Origin: Clostridium sp. CAG:253
Lineage (GTDB): Bacteria; Bacillota; Clostridia; Lachnospirales; Lachnospiraceae
Assembly: GCA_000436755.1 (NCBI GenBank)
Contig: FR887285.1
Coordinates: forward strand, 12,675 to 28,017
Length of the DNA: 15,343 bases
Direction: 5' to 3'
Of this stretch, positions 9,701 to 15,343 are shown in pieces. Below the pieces are notes generated by a model. It ran no database searches. It was given only the letters and a program-made list of their open reading frames with translations, and was not told the DNA's origin. Within the stretch, counting starts at the first letter, position 1. Each line of letters begins with the position of its first letter. Both the position numbers and the translations under genes were made by a program.

Positions 9701-9895
9701 AACTATGCTTGGAGATATTCCACAAAATGTTCCCACTGCAAAAGCTACAATACACATTCTTCTGCTTATCTCAAACATCCCCAGATAATTAAGAACCAGC
9801 ATGAACCAGATAATTATTGCCGCTCCAAACATCCATTTACAGACCTGTTTATTTACTTCTTTTTCATTCTCTATAAAAAACGGTGTATTATTCAT
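6737..9895 (-). CDS. Membrane hybrid sensor histidine kinase with PAS, degenerate GGDEF, GAF-like and receiver domains
   Basis: This 1052-residue multidomain kinase senses an unknown signal. There are about six membrane helices in residues 20-175. A PAS-like domain follows (about 200-315), then a GGDEF-fold domain beginning RDALTGLYSFERV (about 327) whose signature is degenerate (KLPGAAF, about 401-407). A GAF-like region lies at about 510-665. The kinase core has SHEIRTP with phospho-acceptor His685, the N-box NIAGNALKF (798-806), DNGIGIS (835-841) and GGTGLGLAISNN (864-875). The receiver (about 930-1052) has acidic residues in MAEDN, phospho-acceptor Asp983 in LDINMPVMNG, and Lys1037. No HPt or DNA-binding output domain is present. 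The start is the ATG at 9895, with GAGGAG immediately upstream; the longer frame's TTG at 9907 contributes that same purine stretch. It precedes the methyltransferase by 13 bp. Confidence 0.92.
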   Translation of the reverse strand: MNNTPFFIENEKEVNKQVCKWMFGAAIIIWFMLVLNYLGMFEISRRMCIVAFAVGTFCGISPSIVIRLSKSQNFIKYYNLTCSILCVSVFSTQYRIGIYATMLFAVIVSCLYFDEYLTTKVMILTYICFLIAYIFRSIEMLKYVYTGETFVQVYFPLVTGITLEFLIIFPVLRYMARRFRTYIIKQRELIDELIRKDTHMNIAMKNSNDIIFEYDMLNDEYYANASMTGDRKDVVIKNAMDFISDCVWFDDETRKKIFDMVFGTKKEQSDIFRAEFEENDKKVEKWFRYEGNAVYDDYGKLELVVGRLCNITSEKEREERERIARQRDALTGLYSFERVRQIAIELEEQEPDRIHEVMIINIKNMNDIVECYGDIYADNLIVMIAGELRKFGSEKKVYVAKLPGAAFMFFIPNCDLINVRKLRREISRVLSNIYVGEKEINRIKYYFGYHTGKAWFEKLFEVALKYAKAQRADDLENNEKVQEKDKGHEVADKYLEDESFDAEKVSDERLVKDIEKLFVESKDLRSSLQIALARAGLFYHLNRVSVYEFEDDRNNAHLSYQWSSDKKYVDKEFAANNHLDIKILNEIKKSRRVIFDFSDDEIKKYCEIRGLNTYKNMLNNAIICIIVSEGRIRGGVVFEREEGAFKRNEKKYLLKYSNILGGYVLKLHSDIANKAKTAFLSNMSHEIRTPMNAIIGMTDIAKANMSDMNKVEECLDKIESSSQHLLTLINDILDLSKIESGRMTLVSRTMSLDKIADKVEMLMRPQTDEKNITFELKRDYVRPIVVGDELRLSQILINIAGNALKFTHENGKITVRIQEVYSDNKAARIKFSIKDNGIGISREDQKKIFIAFEQAGQNSSSKYGGTGLGLAISNNFVHLMGGKLEVQSELGKGSEFCFEIKLSYPNKEESDRYTALKDDDEPEVSKLDGKRILMAEDNELNAEIAKTVLEMYGAKVTVRENGLQAVEEFENSEPGTYNFIILDINMPVMNGHEAAMRLRSGDREDSKTIPIVAMSANAFAEDVEESLKSGMNAHISKPIKVDEMLKEISKFL

Positions 9896-9967
9896 AATTC
9901 TCCTCAATCCAATTACAAATATAATCCTCTTTCCTCTTTAAATTTTATTGCACCTAATTCACATGAT

Positions 9968-9976
9968 ATTATAACA
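9968..9976 (-). promoter_or_regulatory. Extended -10 promoter candidate for the kinase gene
   Basis: TGTTATAAT on the minus strand (9976-9968) is a consensus -10 box with the extended TG element. No good -35 is present, because the region 17 bases upstream is the T-tract of the rnf terminator. The leader to the kinase ATG at 9895 would be about 65 nt. Confidence 0.45.
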
Positions 9977-9987
9977 TTTTCGTTTAC

Positions 9988-10027
9988 AAAAAAAAAGATA
10001 TAGACAACTCAATGCCTATATCTTTTT
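9988..10027 (-). terminator. Rho-independent terminator of the rnf operon
   Basis: A 12-bp perfect inverted repeat pairs AAAAAGATATAG (9992-10003) with CTATATCTTTTT (10016-10027) across a 12-nt loop. In the minus-strand RNA the stem runs into nine Us (complement of 9988-9996). It lies 57 bp after the rnfB stop. The stem is AT-rich, but the symmetrical A/T flanks mean it could act in both directions. Confidence 0.8.
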
Positions 10028-10043
10028 AATTTAAACAGTCCGC

Positions 10044-10061
10044 TTTGCCGTAACCGGCAAA
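10044..10061. other. GC-rich hairpin between rnfB and its terminator
   Basis: TTTGCCG (10044-10050) and CGGCAAA (10055-10061) form a perfect 7-bp stem with a TAAC loop. On the plus strand it is followed by a short T-run (total T6), so it looks like a terminator for rightward transcription, although no plus-strand gene precedes it. In the rnf mRNA it would be a 3' stem just before the main terminator. Confidence 0.45.
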
Positions 10062-10084
10062 TTTTTATGCTTTGAACTAAAATT

Positions 10085-10654
10085 CTAATGTGCAAGTATA
10101 ACTTTCTTAGGACATTTAGCAGCACATGCTCCACATCCCTTACACTTGCTCTGGTCAATATGTGCAATATTATTCTCTACATGAATTGCATCAAATTTAC
10201 ATGCTGCAACACATGAGCCAAAGCCCATACATCCAAATGAACATGCCTTATCACCACGTCCCGGAATTGCTGCTGCTCTCTTACAATCTGAAATTCCGTA
10301 ATAGTTTGCCTTGATTCCCGCCTTGTCACATGTTCCTGAACATTTGACATATGCTACCATCTTAACACTTTCTCCTGCTGCAACTCCCATAACATTTCCT
10401 ATCTTTTCAGCAACTGCTGCTCCACCTACTGGACATGCATTTACAGGAGCTTCTCCTGCTGCAATTGCCTTTGCCAAAGCATCACATCCGGCATATCCGC
10501 AGCCACCGCAGTTATTTCCCGGAAGAAACTCTCTGACTTCGATTTCTTTTTCATCAACAGGAACTGCGAATGCCTTTGCCGCAAATCCCAAAAGGAGTCC
10601 TATAAGAAGACCTATCAAACCAACAACTACCGCTGCCATTATTACGCCTGTCAT
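10085..10654 (-). CDS. rnfB: Rnf complex subunit B (Fe-S electron input protein)
   Basis: RnfB is the iron-sulfur subunit thought to accept electrons from reduced ferredoxin. The 189 residues start with one membrane helix (about 5-27). An Fe-S domain follows, with C49, C52, C57 and C74 in NNCGGCGYAGC...CP. After C105, C109 and C124, there are two ferredoxin-type clusters with C138, C142, C148, C152 and C171, C174, C177, C181 (CKGCGACAAKCP). The protein stops eight residues after the last cysteine. Many clostridial RnfB proteins are longer, with further cluster motifs, so this is a short, proteobacterial-length form. The 57 bp to the terminator contain no continuing reading frame, so it does not look truncated. 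The ATG follows an AGGGGGAG ribosome binding site, and the gene is last in the operon, 15 bp after rnfA. Confidence 0.96.
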   Translation of the reverse strand: MTGVIMAAVVVGLIGLLIGLLLGFAAKAFAVPVDEKEIEVREFLPGNNCGGCGYAGCDALAKAIAAGEAPVNACPVGGAAVAEKIGNVMGVAAGESVKMVAYVKCSGTCDKAGIKANYYGISDCKRAAAIPGRGDKACSFGCMGFGSCVAACKFDAIHVENNIAHIDQSKCKGCGACAAKCPKKVILAH

Positions 10655-10669
10655 TTATACTCCCCCTTT

Positions 10670-11242
10670 CTAAACAAGACCTGCAAAGCCGCAGAATGCA
10701 ATTGCCATTAAGCTGGCTGTTACAAGTACAATTGGTGTTCCCTTAAAAGAATGTGGAATATCGTTGAATTCGATTCTCTCACGGATACTAGCCAATATAA
10801 CAATAGATACGAGGAAACCAAGTGCTGTAAATAAGCCTGTAACAACACTTTCTATAAAGTTGCAGCCGTTTGTGATGTTGTTGAGTGCAACACCTAAAAC
10901 CGCACAGTTTGTTGTGATAAGAGGAAGGTATACACCGAGTGCCTCATAGAGAGGTGGCATAAACTTTTTTAATACCATTTCAACAAACTGAACAAGAGCC
11001 GCAATTATAAGGATAAATGCGATAGTTTCCAGATACGCAAGTCCCAAAGGAACAAGAATAAAATAATATATCGGATAAGTAATGGCAGATGCTATCGTGA
11101 TAACGAATGTAACTGCCGCACCCATACCTGCTGCCGTTTCAACTTTCTTTGATACACCGAGGAAAGGACAGATACCGAGGAACTGACTAAGTACAACATT
11201 ACTTACCAACATTGATGAAATCATAATTACAAATAAATTCAC
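10670..11242 (-). CDS. rnfA: Rnf complex subunit A
   Basis: RnfA is an integral membrane subunit of the ferredoxin:NAD+ oxidoreductase, paired with RnfE in inverted topology. The 190 residues form about six membrane helices, the usual length. The conserved cysteines C25 (GICPFLGVS) and C113 (TTNCAVLGVAL) correspond to those that, with the matching pair in RnfE, hold an intramembrane [2Fe-2S] cluster in Rnf and Nqr homologues. The start is a GTG (11242-11240): AAGGAGG lies ten bases upstream and the first ATG is six codons further in. Its start comes five bases after the rnfE stop, and the ribosome binding site lies within the end of rnfE, suggesting translational coupling. Confidence 0.97.
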   Translation of the reverse strand: MNLFVIMISSMLVSNVVLSQFLGICPFLGVSKKVETAAGMGAAVTFVITIASAITYPIYYFILVPLGLAYLETIAFILIIAALVQFVEMVLKKFMPPLYEALGVYLPLITTNCAVLGVALNNITNGCNFIESVVTGLFTALGFLVSIVILASIRERIEFNDIPHSFKGTPIVLVTASLMAIAFCGFAGLV

Positions 11243-11247
11243 TTAAA

Positions 11248-12054
11248 TCAATCCTCCTTTTTCTGAGCTTCGGCTGCTTTTGCTGCCGCCTCTTTTGCTG
11301 CTTTTGCTTTTGCTGCTGCTTCCTTTGCTGCCTGAGCTTTTGCTGCCTTTGCTGCAACTCTCTCAGCCTCAACAAGACCTTTATTTGCTGCACAGCTTGA
11401 ACCTATACAGCTTGCGCAGTTACCGCCACAGGCGATATTTGTATCATTTGTCTCAACATTTGTAGCAGAAGGCATTTTGAGTTTGTTCTGCAATGCCGTA
11501 AGGAATGAGAGAACAAGGAATGCTCCCGGTGCAAGTACGAAGAATGTAATATGATAATCCTCAGGAATAAACTGATGATTAAATATAGCACCACTTCCCA
11601 AAATTTCACGGCAGATACCGATACATGTAAGACCAAATGTGAAACCAAGTCCCATACCAAGTCCGTCAAATATTGATGGAAGTACAGGATTTTTAGAAGC
11701 ATAAGCCTCTGCTCTACCAAGAATGATACAGTTTACAACGATAAGCGGAATATAAACACCTAATGCTTTGTTGAGTGACTGCATATATCCCTGTAATAAA
11801 AGCTGTATTATCGTTACGAATGAAGCAACGATTACGATGAATGCCGGAATACGAACCTTATCCGGAATAACTTTTCTAAGTAATGATATAAATGCATTGG
11901 AAAGTATAAGAACTGCCGTTGTCGTAAGTCCCATGCCAAGTCCGTTTATGGCTGAAGATGTAACGGCAAGAGTAGGACACATACCAAGCATCATTACAAA
12001 AGTCGGATTTTCGGTAATAATACCGTTTTTTAATCTCTCTGTACAAGAACTCAT
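11248..12054 (-). CDS. rnfE: Rnf complex subunit E with Cys-rich, Ala/Lys-rich C-terminal tail
   Basis: RnfE is the RnfA-like integral membrane subunit. Residues 1-195 are a typical core with about six helices, conserved C26 (GMCPTLAVT), C109 (VNCIILGRAEAYA) and the DGLGMGLGFT segment (130-139). Homologues usually end near residue 200-230. This one has a tail of about 70 residues: four cysteines, C209, C213, C216 and C221 (CX3CX2CX4C, CGGNCASCIGSSC), then a highly charged Ala/Lys/Glu helix from about 228 to 268 containing AAKEAAAKAKAAKEAAAK. The tail is in frame, complete and followed by a TGA, so it is real coding sequence rather than a frameshift. The ATG has a GGGGGT ribosome binding site, 12 bp after the rnfG stop. 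Confidence 0.97.
   Translation of the reverse strand: MSSCTERLKNGIITENPTFVMMLGMCPTLAVTSSAINGLGMGLTTTAVLILSNAFISLLRKVIPDKVRIPAFIVIVASFVTIIQLLLQGYMQSLNKALGVYIPLIVVNCIILGRAEAYASKNPVLPSIFDGLGMGLGFTFGLTCIGICREILGSGAIFNHQFIPEDYHITFFVLAPGAFLVLSFLTALQNKLKMPSATNVETNDTNIACGGNCASCIGSSCAANKGLVEAERVAAKAAKAQAAKEAAAKAKAAKEAAAKAAEAQKKED
11267..11375 (-). repeat. Low-complexity GCTGCTTTTGC repeats encoding the RnfE tail
   Basis: Short imperfect repeats of GCTGC and TTTTGCTGC (plus-strand reading) run through this stretch and encode the Ala/Lys/Glu-rich end of RnfE. Repeat-length variation between strains by slippage is plausible. Confidence 0.6.
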
Positions 12055-12066
12055 GTCTTTACCCCC

Positions 12067-12717
12067 TTACTTTCCGGTCTGAGCTGCGACAAATTTCATA
12101 GCTATGTTGACAGCTCTTGTCACGGCTTTACTTGTAATGGTAGCACCTGAAATAGCATTAACTGTGCCGTTGTCTGCACTTCCGCTGCCATCCTTTACAA
12201 CTGATAATGTTTTGTCTGATTTCATTCCTACATACTGGCTGTTCCAAGTCTCTTTTGTCGAATTCTGACCAAGACCAGGTGTCTCGTTGCTCGCATCAAG
12301 AATCTGAATGCCAACAACCTCGCCCTCATTTGTGATACCAAGTGCAATAGTTACTGCTCCGCCGTAGCCTTTTCCACTTACTTTAAGAACATAACCTGTC
12401 TGTGAACCGTCTTTAGAAGCAGTTCTTGCCTCGATAAGTTCTTCGCTTGTATATGAGAATGTATCATCATCAATCTTACCTGCTGCAACATCCTTTTGGA
12501 ATGATTCAACAGCTTTTGTAAGGGTGTCATCTGCTTTAAACTCTGCATCCTTATAAACAGCAGCATACGCTTCATTTGTAGCTTTCTCGTCTGCGGCTGC
12601 TATAGGTCCTTTTGTAATTGTATAAACTCCACCGAGCAAAACACCTGCTATAATTGTTATAACAAAAAGCATAATCGCATCATGCATAAGCGTTGATTTG
12701 TTTTCATTATTTGCCAT
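12067..12717 (-). CDS. rnfG: Rnf complex subunit G (covalent FMN protein)
   Basis: RnfG carries a covalently bound FMN within the Rnf electron path. From the ATG at 12717 the protein has 216 residues: one N-terminal membrane helix (about 13-36), then an extracytoplasmic FMN-binding domain. The flavinylation motif is ISGATITS (189-196); Thr193 is the expected site of phosphoester-linked FMN, attached by ApbE, whose gene is not in this window. The conserved ETPGLG (145-150) precedes it. A longer frame begins at a TTG (12738), but AAAGGAGG sits nine bases before the ATG at 12717, which makes that the start. The gene overlaps the end of rnfD by 11 bp, and its ribosome binding site lies within the rnfD codons for FGKEG. 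Confidence 0.96.
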   Translation of the reverse strand: MANNENKSTLMHDAIMLFVITIIAGVLLGGVYTITKGPIAAADEKATNEAYAAVYKDAEFKADDTLTKAVESFQKDVAAGKIDDDTFSYTSEELIEARTASKDGSQTGYVLKVSGKGYGGAVTIALGITNEGEVVGIQILDASNETPGLGQNSTKETWNSQYVGMKSDKTLSVVKDGSGSADNGTVNAISGATITSKAVTRAVNIAMKFVAAQTGK

Positions 12718-13699
12718 CTTTAATTCCCTCCTTTCCAAATGGAACAGGAATAGTCACCTTTTCAATCAATGGAACTAACAGGTTACAGATAATGATGGCG
12801 TAAGAAACACCTTCTGCTGATGCACCGAAAATACGGAATATTCCTGTAAGAATACCAAGAAGTACACCAAATATAATCTGTCCCTTCGGAGTGATAGGAC
12901 TTGTAACATAATCTGTTGCCATGAAGAATGCACCGAGCATAAGACCACCACCGCAGATTTCAGCTGCAAGATATGTGAGATCAAAACCACGTCCGCCAAA
13001 TATAAGTGCAAATATTGCAAATGTTCCAATATAGCATACAGGAATCTTCCATGTGATAACTTTCTTTATAAGAAGATATGCTGCACCAAGAAGAAGTGCA
13101 AGTGCTGAAGTCTCACCTATAGTTCCTCCGATAGTACCGATAAACATCTTAAGAACACTTGTGGCAACCTGTGTCTTGCCGTCACCGGATGCAAGAAGAT
13201 CTGCTACTGCTGTAGCTTTGTCACCGTTTTTGATGATTGCAAGTGGTGTAGCTCCTGTAACACCGTCATATGTAAATGAAGTCATCTTTCCGGCAAATGA
13301 AATCATGAGGAAGCATCTTGCTCCGAGTGCCGGGTTCATAAAGTTCTGACCAAGTCCTCCGAAAAGCTGTTTTACAATGATAATCGCAAATACACTTCCG
13401 AGTATAGCCATCCATACAGGGAATGTAGATGACAGGTTGAGTGCCAAAAGCAATCCTGTAAGTGCTGCACTTCCGTCACTTACCGTAACCGGAAGTTTCA
13501 TAGCCTTCTGCCAGATGTACTCAGTAAGTACAGCCGCAGCAACACAGGCTACAATAAGTATCGCTGCCTTATATCCGAAATTATATATACCAACGATGGT
13601 AGCGGGCATAAGTGCGAGAAAAACATCCCACATGATACTTTTCGTAGAAGATTTGTCACGAACATGTGGTGATGATGAAATATTTAATAAATTACTCAC
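12707..13699 (-). CDS. rnfD: Rnf complex subunit D (membrane FMN subunit)
   Basis: RnfD is the NqrB-like membrane subunit that carries covalent FMN and is considered part of the ion-translocating pathway. The 330 residues begin with a short cytoplasmic segment ending SSPHVRDK (9-16), followed by about nine or ten membrane helices. The flavin motif DGVTGATPLA (145-154) places FMN on Thr151. Other conserved stretches are the QNFMNPALGAR segment (118-128) and FFMATDYVTSPITPKGQ (258-274). The start is a GTG at 13699-13697 with AGGAGG about nine bases upstream, 12 bp after the rnfC stop. Length and architecture are normal. Confidence 0.97.
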   Translation of the reverse strand: MSNLLNISSSPHVRDKSSTKSIMWDVFLALMPATIVGIYNFGYKAAILIVACVAAAVLTEYIWQKAMKLPVTVSDGSAALTGLLLALNLSSTFPVWMAILGSVFAIIIVKQLFGGLGQNFMNPALGARCFLMISFAGKMTSFTYDGVTGATPLAIIKNGDKATAVADLLASGDGKTQVATSVLKMFIGTIGGTIGETSALALLLGAAYLLIKKVITWKIPVCYIGTFAIFALIFGGRGFDLTYLAAEICGGGLMLGAFFMATDYVTSPITPKGQIIFGVLLGILTGIFRIFGASAEGVSYAIIICNLLVPLIEKVTIPVPFGKEGIKDGK

Positions 13700-13711
13700 C
13701 TTTTATCCCTC

Positions 13712-15034
13712 CTATTTCTTTCTTCTCTGAGCTGCCACATACTGACGAGCCTGCTTAAATGTCTGTGTAAGAGGACGTTTTGCCGGACATACATAAGTAC
13801 AGCTTCCGCACTCGTAACACTCCATACCGTTAAGTTTTACAAATGTATCATAATCATTATGCATAGCTGCCTGTGCCATCTTCTGAGGTACAAGGTTACC
13901 CGGACAGGCCTGAACACAGCGGCCGCATCTGATACATGGTGACGGCTCATTCTCAGCAACTTCGTCCTTTGTCAGTGCCAAAATAGAAGAAGATGTCTTT
14001 GTGACAGGAACATTGAGATCAAACATGGCAAATCCCATCATAGGACCACCTGAAATAATCTTTGCAGGATCCTGCTTAAATCCTTCACCTTCTGCTACAA
14101 GGTCTGCATGGTTGCAGCCTATACGCACATTAACATTGACAGGCGTATTGAATGCATCACCTGTAAGTGTCATAACTCTGGTAATAAGAGGTGTCTGCTT
14201 GCAGACAGCTCTGTATATAGCAATAACCGTAGATATATTATCTACAATACATCCCGCATCTGCCGGAAGTTTTGCAGAATAAATCTTTCTCCCTGTAATG
14301 GCAGAAATAAGAGTACGCTCACCACCCTGCGGATACTTTGTCTTTAAAGGCATAACCTCTATACGGCTTTCTCCCTGGGCTGCCTGCTTCATCTTTTCAA
14401 TGGCATCAGGCTTGTTGTCCTCGATTCCGATAACTCCCTTTGCCTTGTCAAAAAGTTTAAGTATGACTTTAAGTCCTCCGATAATCTCTTCCGGACATTC
14501 AAGCATCTGTCTGTAATCAGATGTAAGATACGGCTCACACTCAGCACCATTTACAAGAATATAATCAATCTTGTCCGGCTCCTTTGGTGTAAGTTTTACA
14601 TTTGTTGGAAAACCTGCACCACCCATACCTACAATACCGGCTTCTTTTACAATGTTTCGGATCTCGTCATTTGACAGTTTGGTGTAATCCCTATCCTCAC
14701 CAAGTCCTTCAATTCCTGTGTATTCTCCGTCATTTTCAACAATCACGCAGGTTGCCTTAGCTCCGTTCAAAAGCATTCTAGGCTCAACTGCCTTTACAGT
14801 TCCAGAAACTGAGCTGCAGATATTTGCTGAAATAAATCCGCTAGCTTCACCAATTTTTTGTCCAACAAGCACTTTATCACCTTTTTGTACAACAGGTGTT
14901 GCCGGTGCACCGATATGCTGTGACATAGGAAAAACCATATCACCTTTAGGCATAACAGTCTTTATAGGCAGGTCTTTGGACAATTCCTTTCCCTCGTAAG
15001 GATGAACACCCCCACGAAATGTTGCTTCACTCAT
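13712..15034 (-). CDS. rnfC: Rnf complex subunit C (NADH-binding Fe-S subunit)
   Basis: RnfC is the peripheral subunit that reduces NAD+ with electrons passed through Rnf. The 440 residues comprise an N-terminal RnfC barrel-sandwich domain starting FRGGVHPYEGKE (6-17), a Nuo51-like Rossmann domain with the FMN/NADH-binding Gly-rich GMGGAGFPTNVKL (136-148), an SLBB-like segment (about 255-330), and two C-terminal [4Fe-4S] motifs: C367, C370, C373, C377 (CIRCGRCVQACP) and C406, C409, C412, C416 (CYECGSCTYVCP). Length is normal for clostridial members. The ATG has AAGGGGA about nine bases upstream. It is the first gene of the rnfCDGEAB operon, downstream of the promoter at 15183-15210. Confidence 0.98.
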   Translation of the reverse strand: MSEATFRGGVHPYEGKELSKDLPIKTVMPKGDMVFPMSQHIGAPATPVVQKGDKVLVGQKIGEASGFISANICSSVSGTVKAVEPRMLLNGAKATCVIVENDGEYTGIEGLGEDRDYTKLSNDEIRNIVKEAGIVGMGGAGFPTNVKLTPKEPDKIDYILVNGAECEPYLTSDYRQMLECPEEIIGGLKVILKLFDKAKGVIGIEDNKPDAIEKMKQAAQGESRIEVMPLKTKYPQGGERTLISAITGRKIYSAKLPADAGCIVDNISTVIAIYRAVCKQTPLITRVMTLTGDAFNTPVNVNVRIGCNHADLVAEGEGFKQDPAKIISGGPMMGFAMFDLNVPVTKTSSSILALTKDEVAENEPSPCIRCGRCVQACPGNLVPQKMAQAAMHNDYDTFVKLNGMECYECGSCTYVCPAKRPLTQTFKQARQYVAAQRRKK

Positions 15035-15050
15035 TCTGGTTCCCCTTTCT

Positions 15051-15128
15051 TTATAATTTTTTATATTTTTTGCCCCATATCACCAAATAATATATGTATG
15101 AAACATATGCATATTCAATGATTTTCAT
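15051..15128 (-). CDS. Possible 25-residue leader ORF upstream of rnfC
   Basis: An ATG at 15128-15126 opens 25 codons ending in TAA at 15053-15051, 16 bases before the rnfC ATG. The peptide begins MKIIEYAYVSYIYY, continues with a hydrophobic Leu/Val/Ile/Trp/Gly stretch and ends KKYKKL. It has six tyrosines and looks like one short membrane-type helix with a basic end. AGGGTGA about nine bases upstream could serve as a ribosome binding site. It lies inside the predicted rnf leader. In such AT-rich DNA a chance ORF of this size is quite possible, so this is only a candidate. Confidence 0.25.
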   Translation of the reverse strand: MKIIEYAYVSYIYYLVIWGKKYKKL

Positions 15129-15129
15129 A
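15097..15129 (-). other. Imperfect stem in the rnf leader
   Basis: TATGAAA (15097-15103) and TTTCATA (15123-15129) are inverted 7-mers flanking an AT-rich loop that itself contains the palindrome ATATGCATAT. The stem overlaps the start codon of the candidate leader ORF. It is AT-rich and of uncertain stability. Confidence 0.25.
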
Positions 15130-15182
15130 TGTACATTCACCCTATTGTTCCTTATGACAAAAAATATAATATCCCGACCTTT

Positions 15183-15210
15183 ATTGTACCATTTTACCGA
15201 GAATTGTCAA
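15183..15210 (-). promoter_or_regulatory. rnf operon promoter
   Basis: On the minus strand a perfect TTGACA (15210-15205) is followed after 16 bases by TACAAT (15188-15183), with an extended -10 TG (TGGTACAAT). This is the best promoter match upstream of rnfC and would start transcription near 15176, giving a leader of about 140 nt. The region 15035-15343 holds no large gene: besides this promoter it contains the leader ORF candidate and the palindrome at 15277-15336. Confidence 0.75.
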
Positions 15211-15276
15211 TCTGAATGGTGAAAAACTAAGCATAATCGCCAAAAACATTATTAACCATGTGATAATATGATACAA

Positions 15277-15336
15277 GGGTCAAAAGCAGCTAGCAATGTA
15301 TGTCTACATACAAATTGCTAGCTGGTGGCTTGACCC
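15277..15336. repeat. Long 60-bp palindromic element
   Basis: Three nested perfect inverted pairs share one axis: GGGTCAA (15277-15283) with TTGACCC (15330-15336), CAGCTAGCAA (15287-15296) with TTGCTAGCTG (15315-15324), and TGTATG (15297-15302) with CATACA (15307-15312), closing on a TCTA loop. That is 23 paired positions with only a two-base bulge and one internal loop. Neither side has a T-tract, so it is not a standard terminator. A dispersed palindromic (REP/MITE-like) repeat, an mRNA 3' stem of a gene beyond the window, or a protein-binding site are all possible. Confidence 0.7.
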
Positions 15337-15343
15337 GCCAAAC

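Noticed and set aside
9895..9907. TTG at 9907 as kinase start
   Set aside because: Its next codons, AGG AGA, are the Shine-Dalgarno sequence for the ATG at 9895.
12717..12738. TTG at 12738 as rnfG start
   Set aside because: It would give a 32-bp overlap with rnfD, whereas an AAAGGAGG is placed correctly for the ATG at 12717.
15035..15343. Riboswitch, T-box or tRNA in the region upstream of rnfC
   Set aside because: No conserved T-box bulge, specifier arm or known riboswitch core was recognised, and no tRNA cloverleaf fits; only the long palindrome and short AT-rich stems are present.

Overview
The window looks like ordinary core chromosome of a low-GC anaerobic Firmicute. Lachnospiraceae (Roseburia, Agathobacter, Butyrivibrio or Lachnospira relatives) is my best guess. 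The reasons are the clostridial-type gene set (six-gene rnf operon in C-D-G-E-A-B order), the gdpP-rplI-dnaB cluster, a 449-residue short-form glucose-6-phosphate isomerase, strong AAGGAGG-like ribosome binding sites and AT-rich intergenic DNA. This assignment is inference, because no rRNA gene is present. Every convincing gene lies on the minus strand, so transcription runs from high to low coordinates. No tRNA, rRNA, CRISPR array, transposase or phage gene was seen.

Reading in the direction of transcription, the right end (15035-15343) holds a long palindromic element (15277-15336), a good sigma-A-type promoter (15183-15210) and a roughly 140-nt leader containing a possible 25-codon ORF. 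Then comes the complete rnfCDGEAB operon (15034-10085), which encodes a membrane ferredoxin:NAD+ oxidoreductase that couples electron transfer to Na+ or H+ export. It ends at a clear rho-independent terminator (9988-10027). RnfE carries an unusual C-terminal tail with four cysteines and an EAAAK-like Ala/Lys/Glu helix, and RnfB is short for a clostridial member.

Next is a two-gene unit (9895-5860): a membrane hybrid histidine kinase with PAS, degenerate GGDEF and GAF-like domains and a C-terminal receiver, followed by a small SAM-dependent methyltransferase. A strong promoter (5827-5856) sits just after the methyltransferase stop. A perfect 20-bp palindrome covers its -10 edge and predicted start point, and a second perfect hairpin lies in the leader. 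This promoter should drive gdpP (c-di-AMP phosphodiesterase), rplI (ribosomal protein L9) and dnaB (replicative helicase, TTG start), spaced 2 and 13 bp apart.

The last unit has its own candidate promoter (1791-1819) and encodes pgi. A 5' fragment of a TRIC/UPF0126-family membrane protein gene runs off the left edge (1-171). I see no obviously new defence or mobile system. The most interesting leads are the RnfE tail, the operator-like palindrome on the gdpP promoter, the long palindrome and candidate leader peptide ahead of rnfC, the degenerate GGDEF domain in the kinase, and the methyltransferase without an obvious RlmI-type catalytic cysteine.
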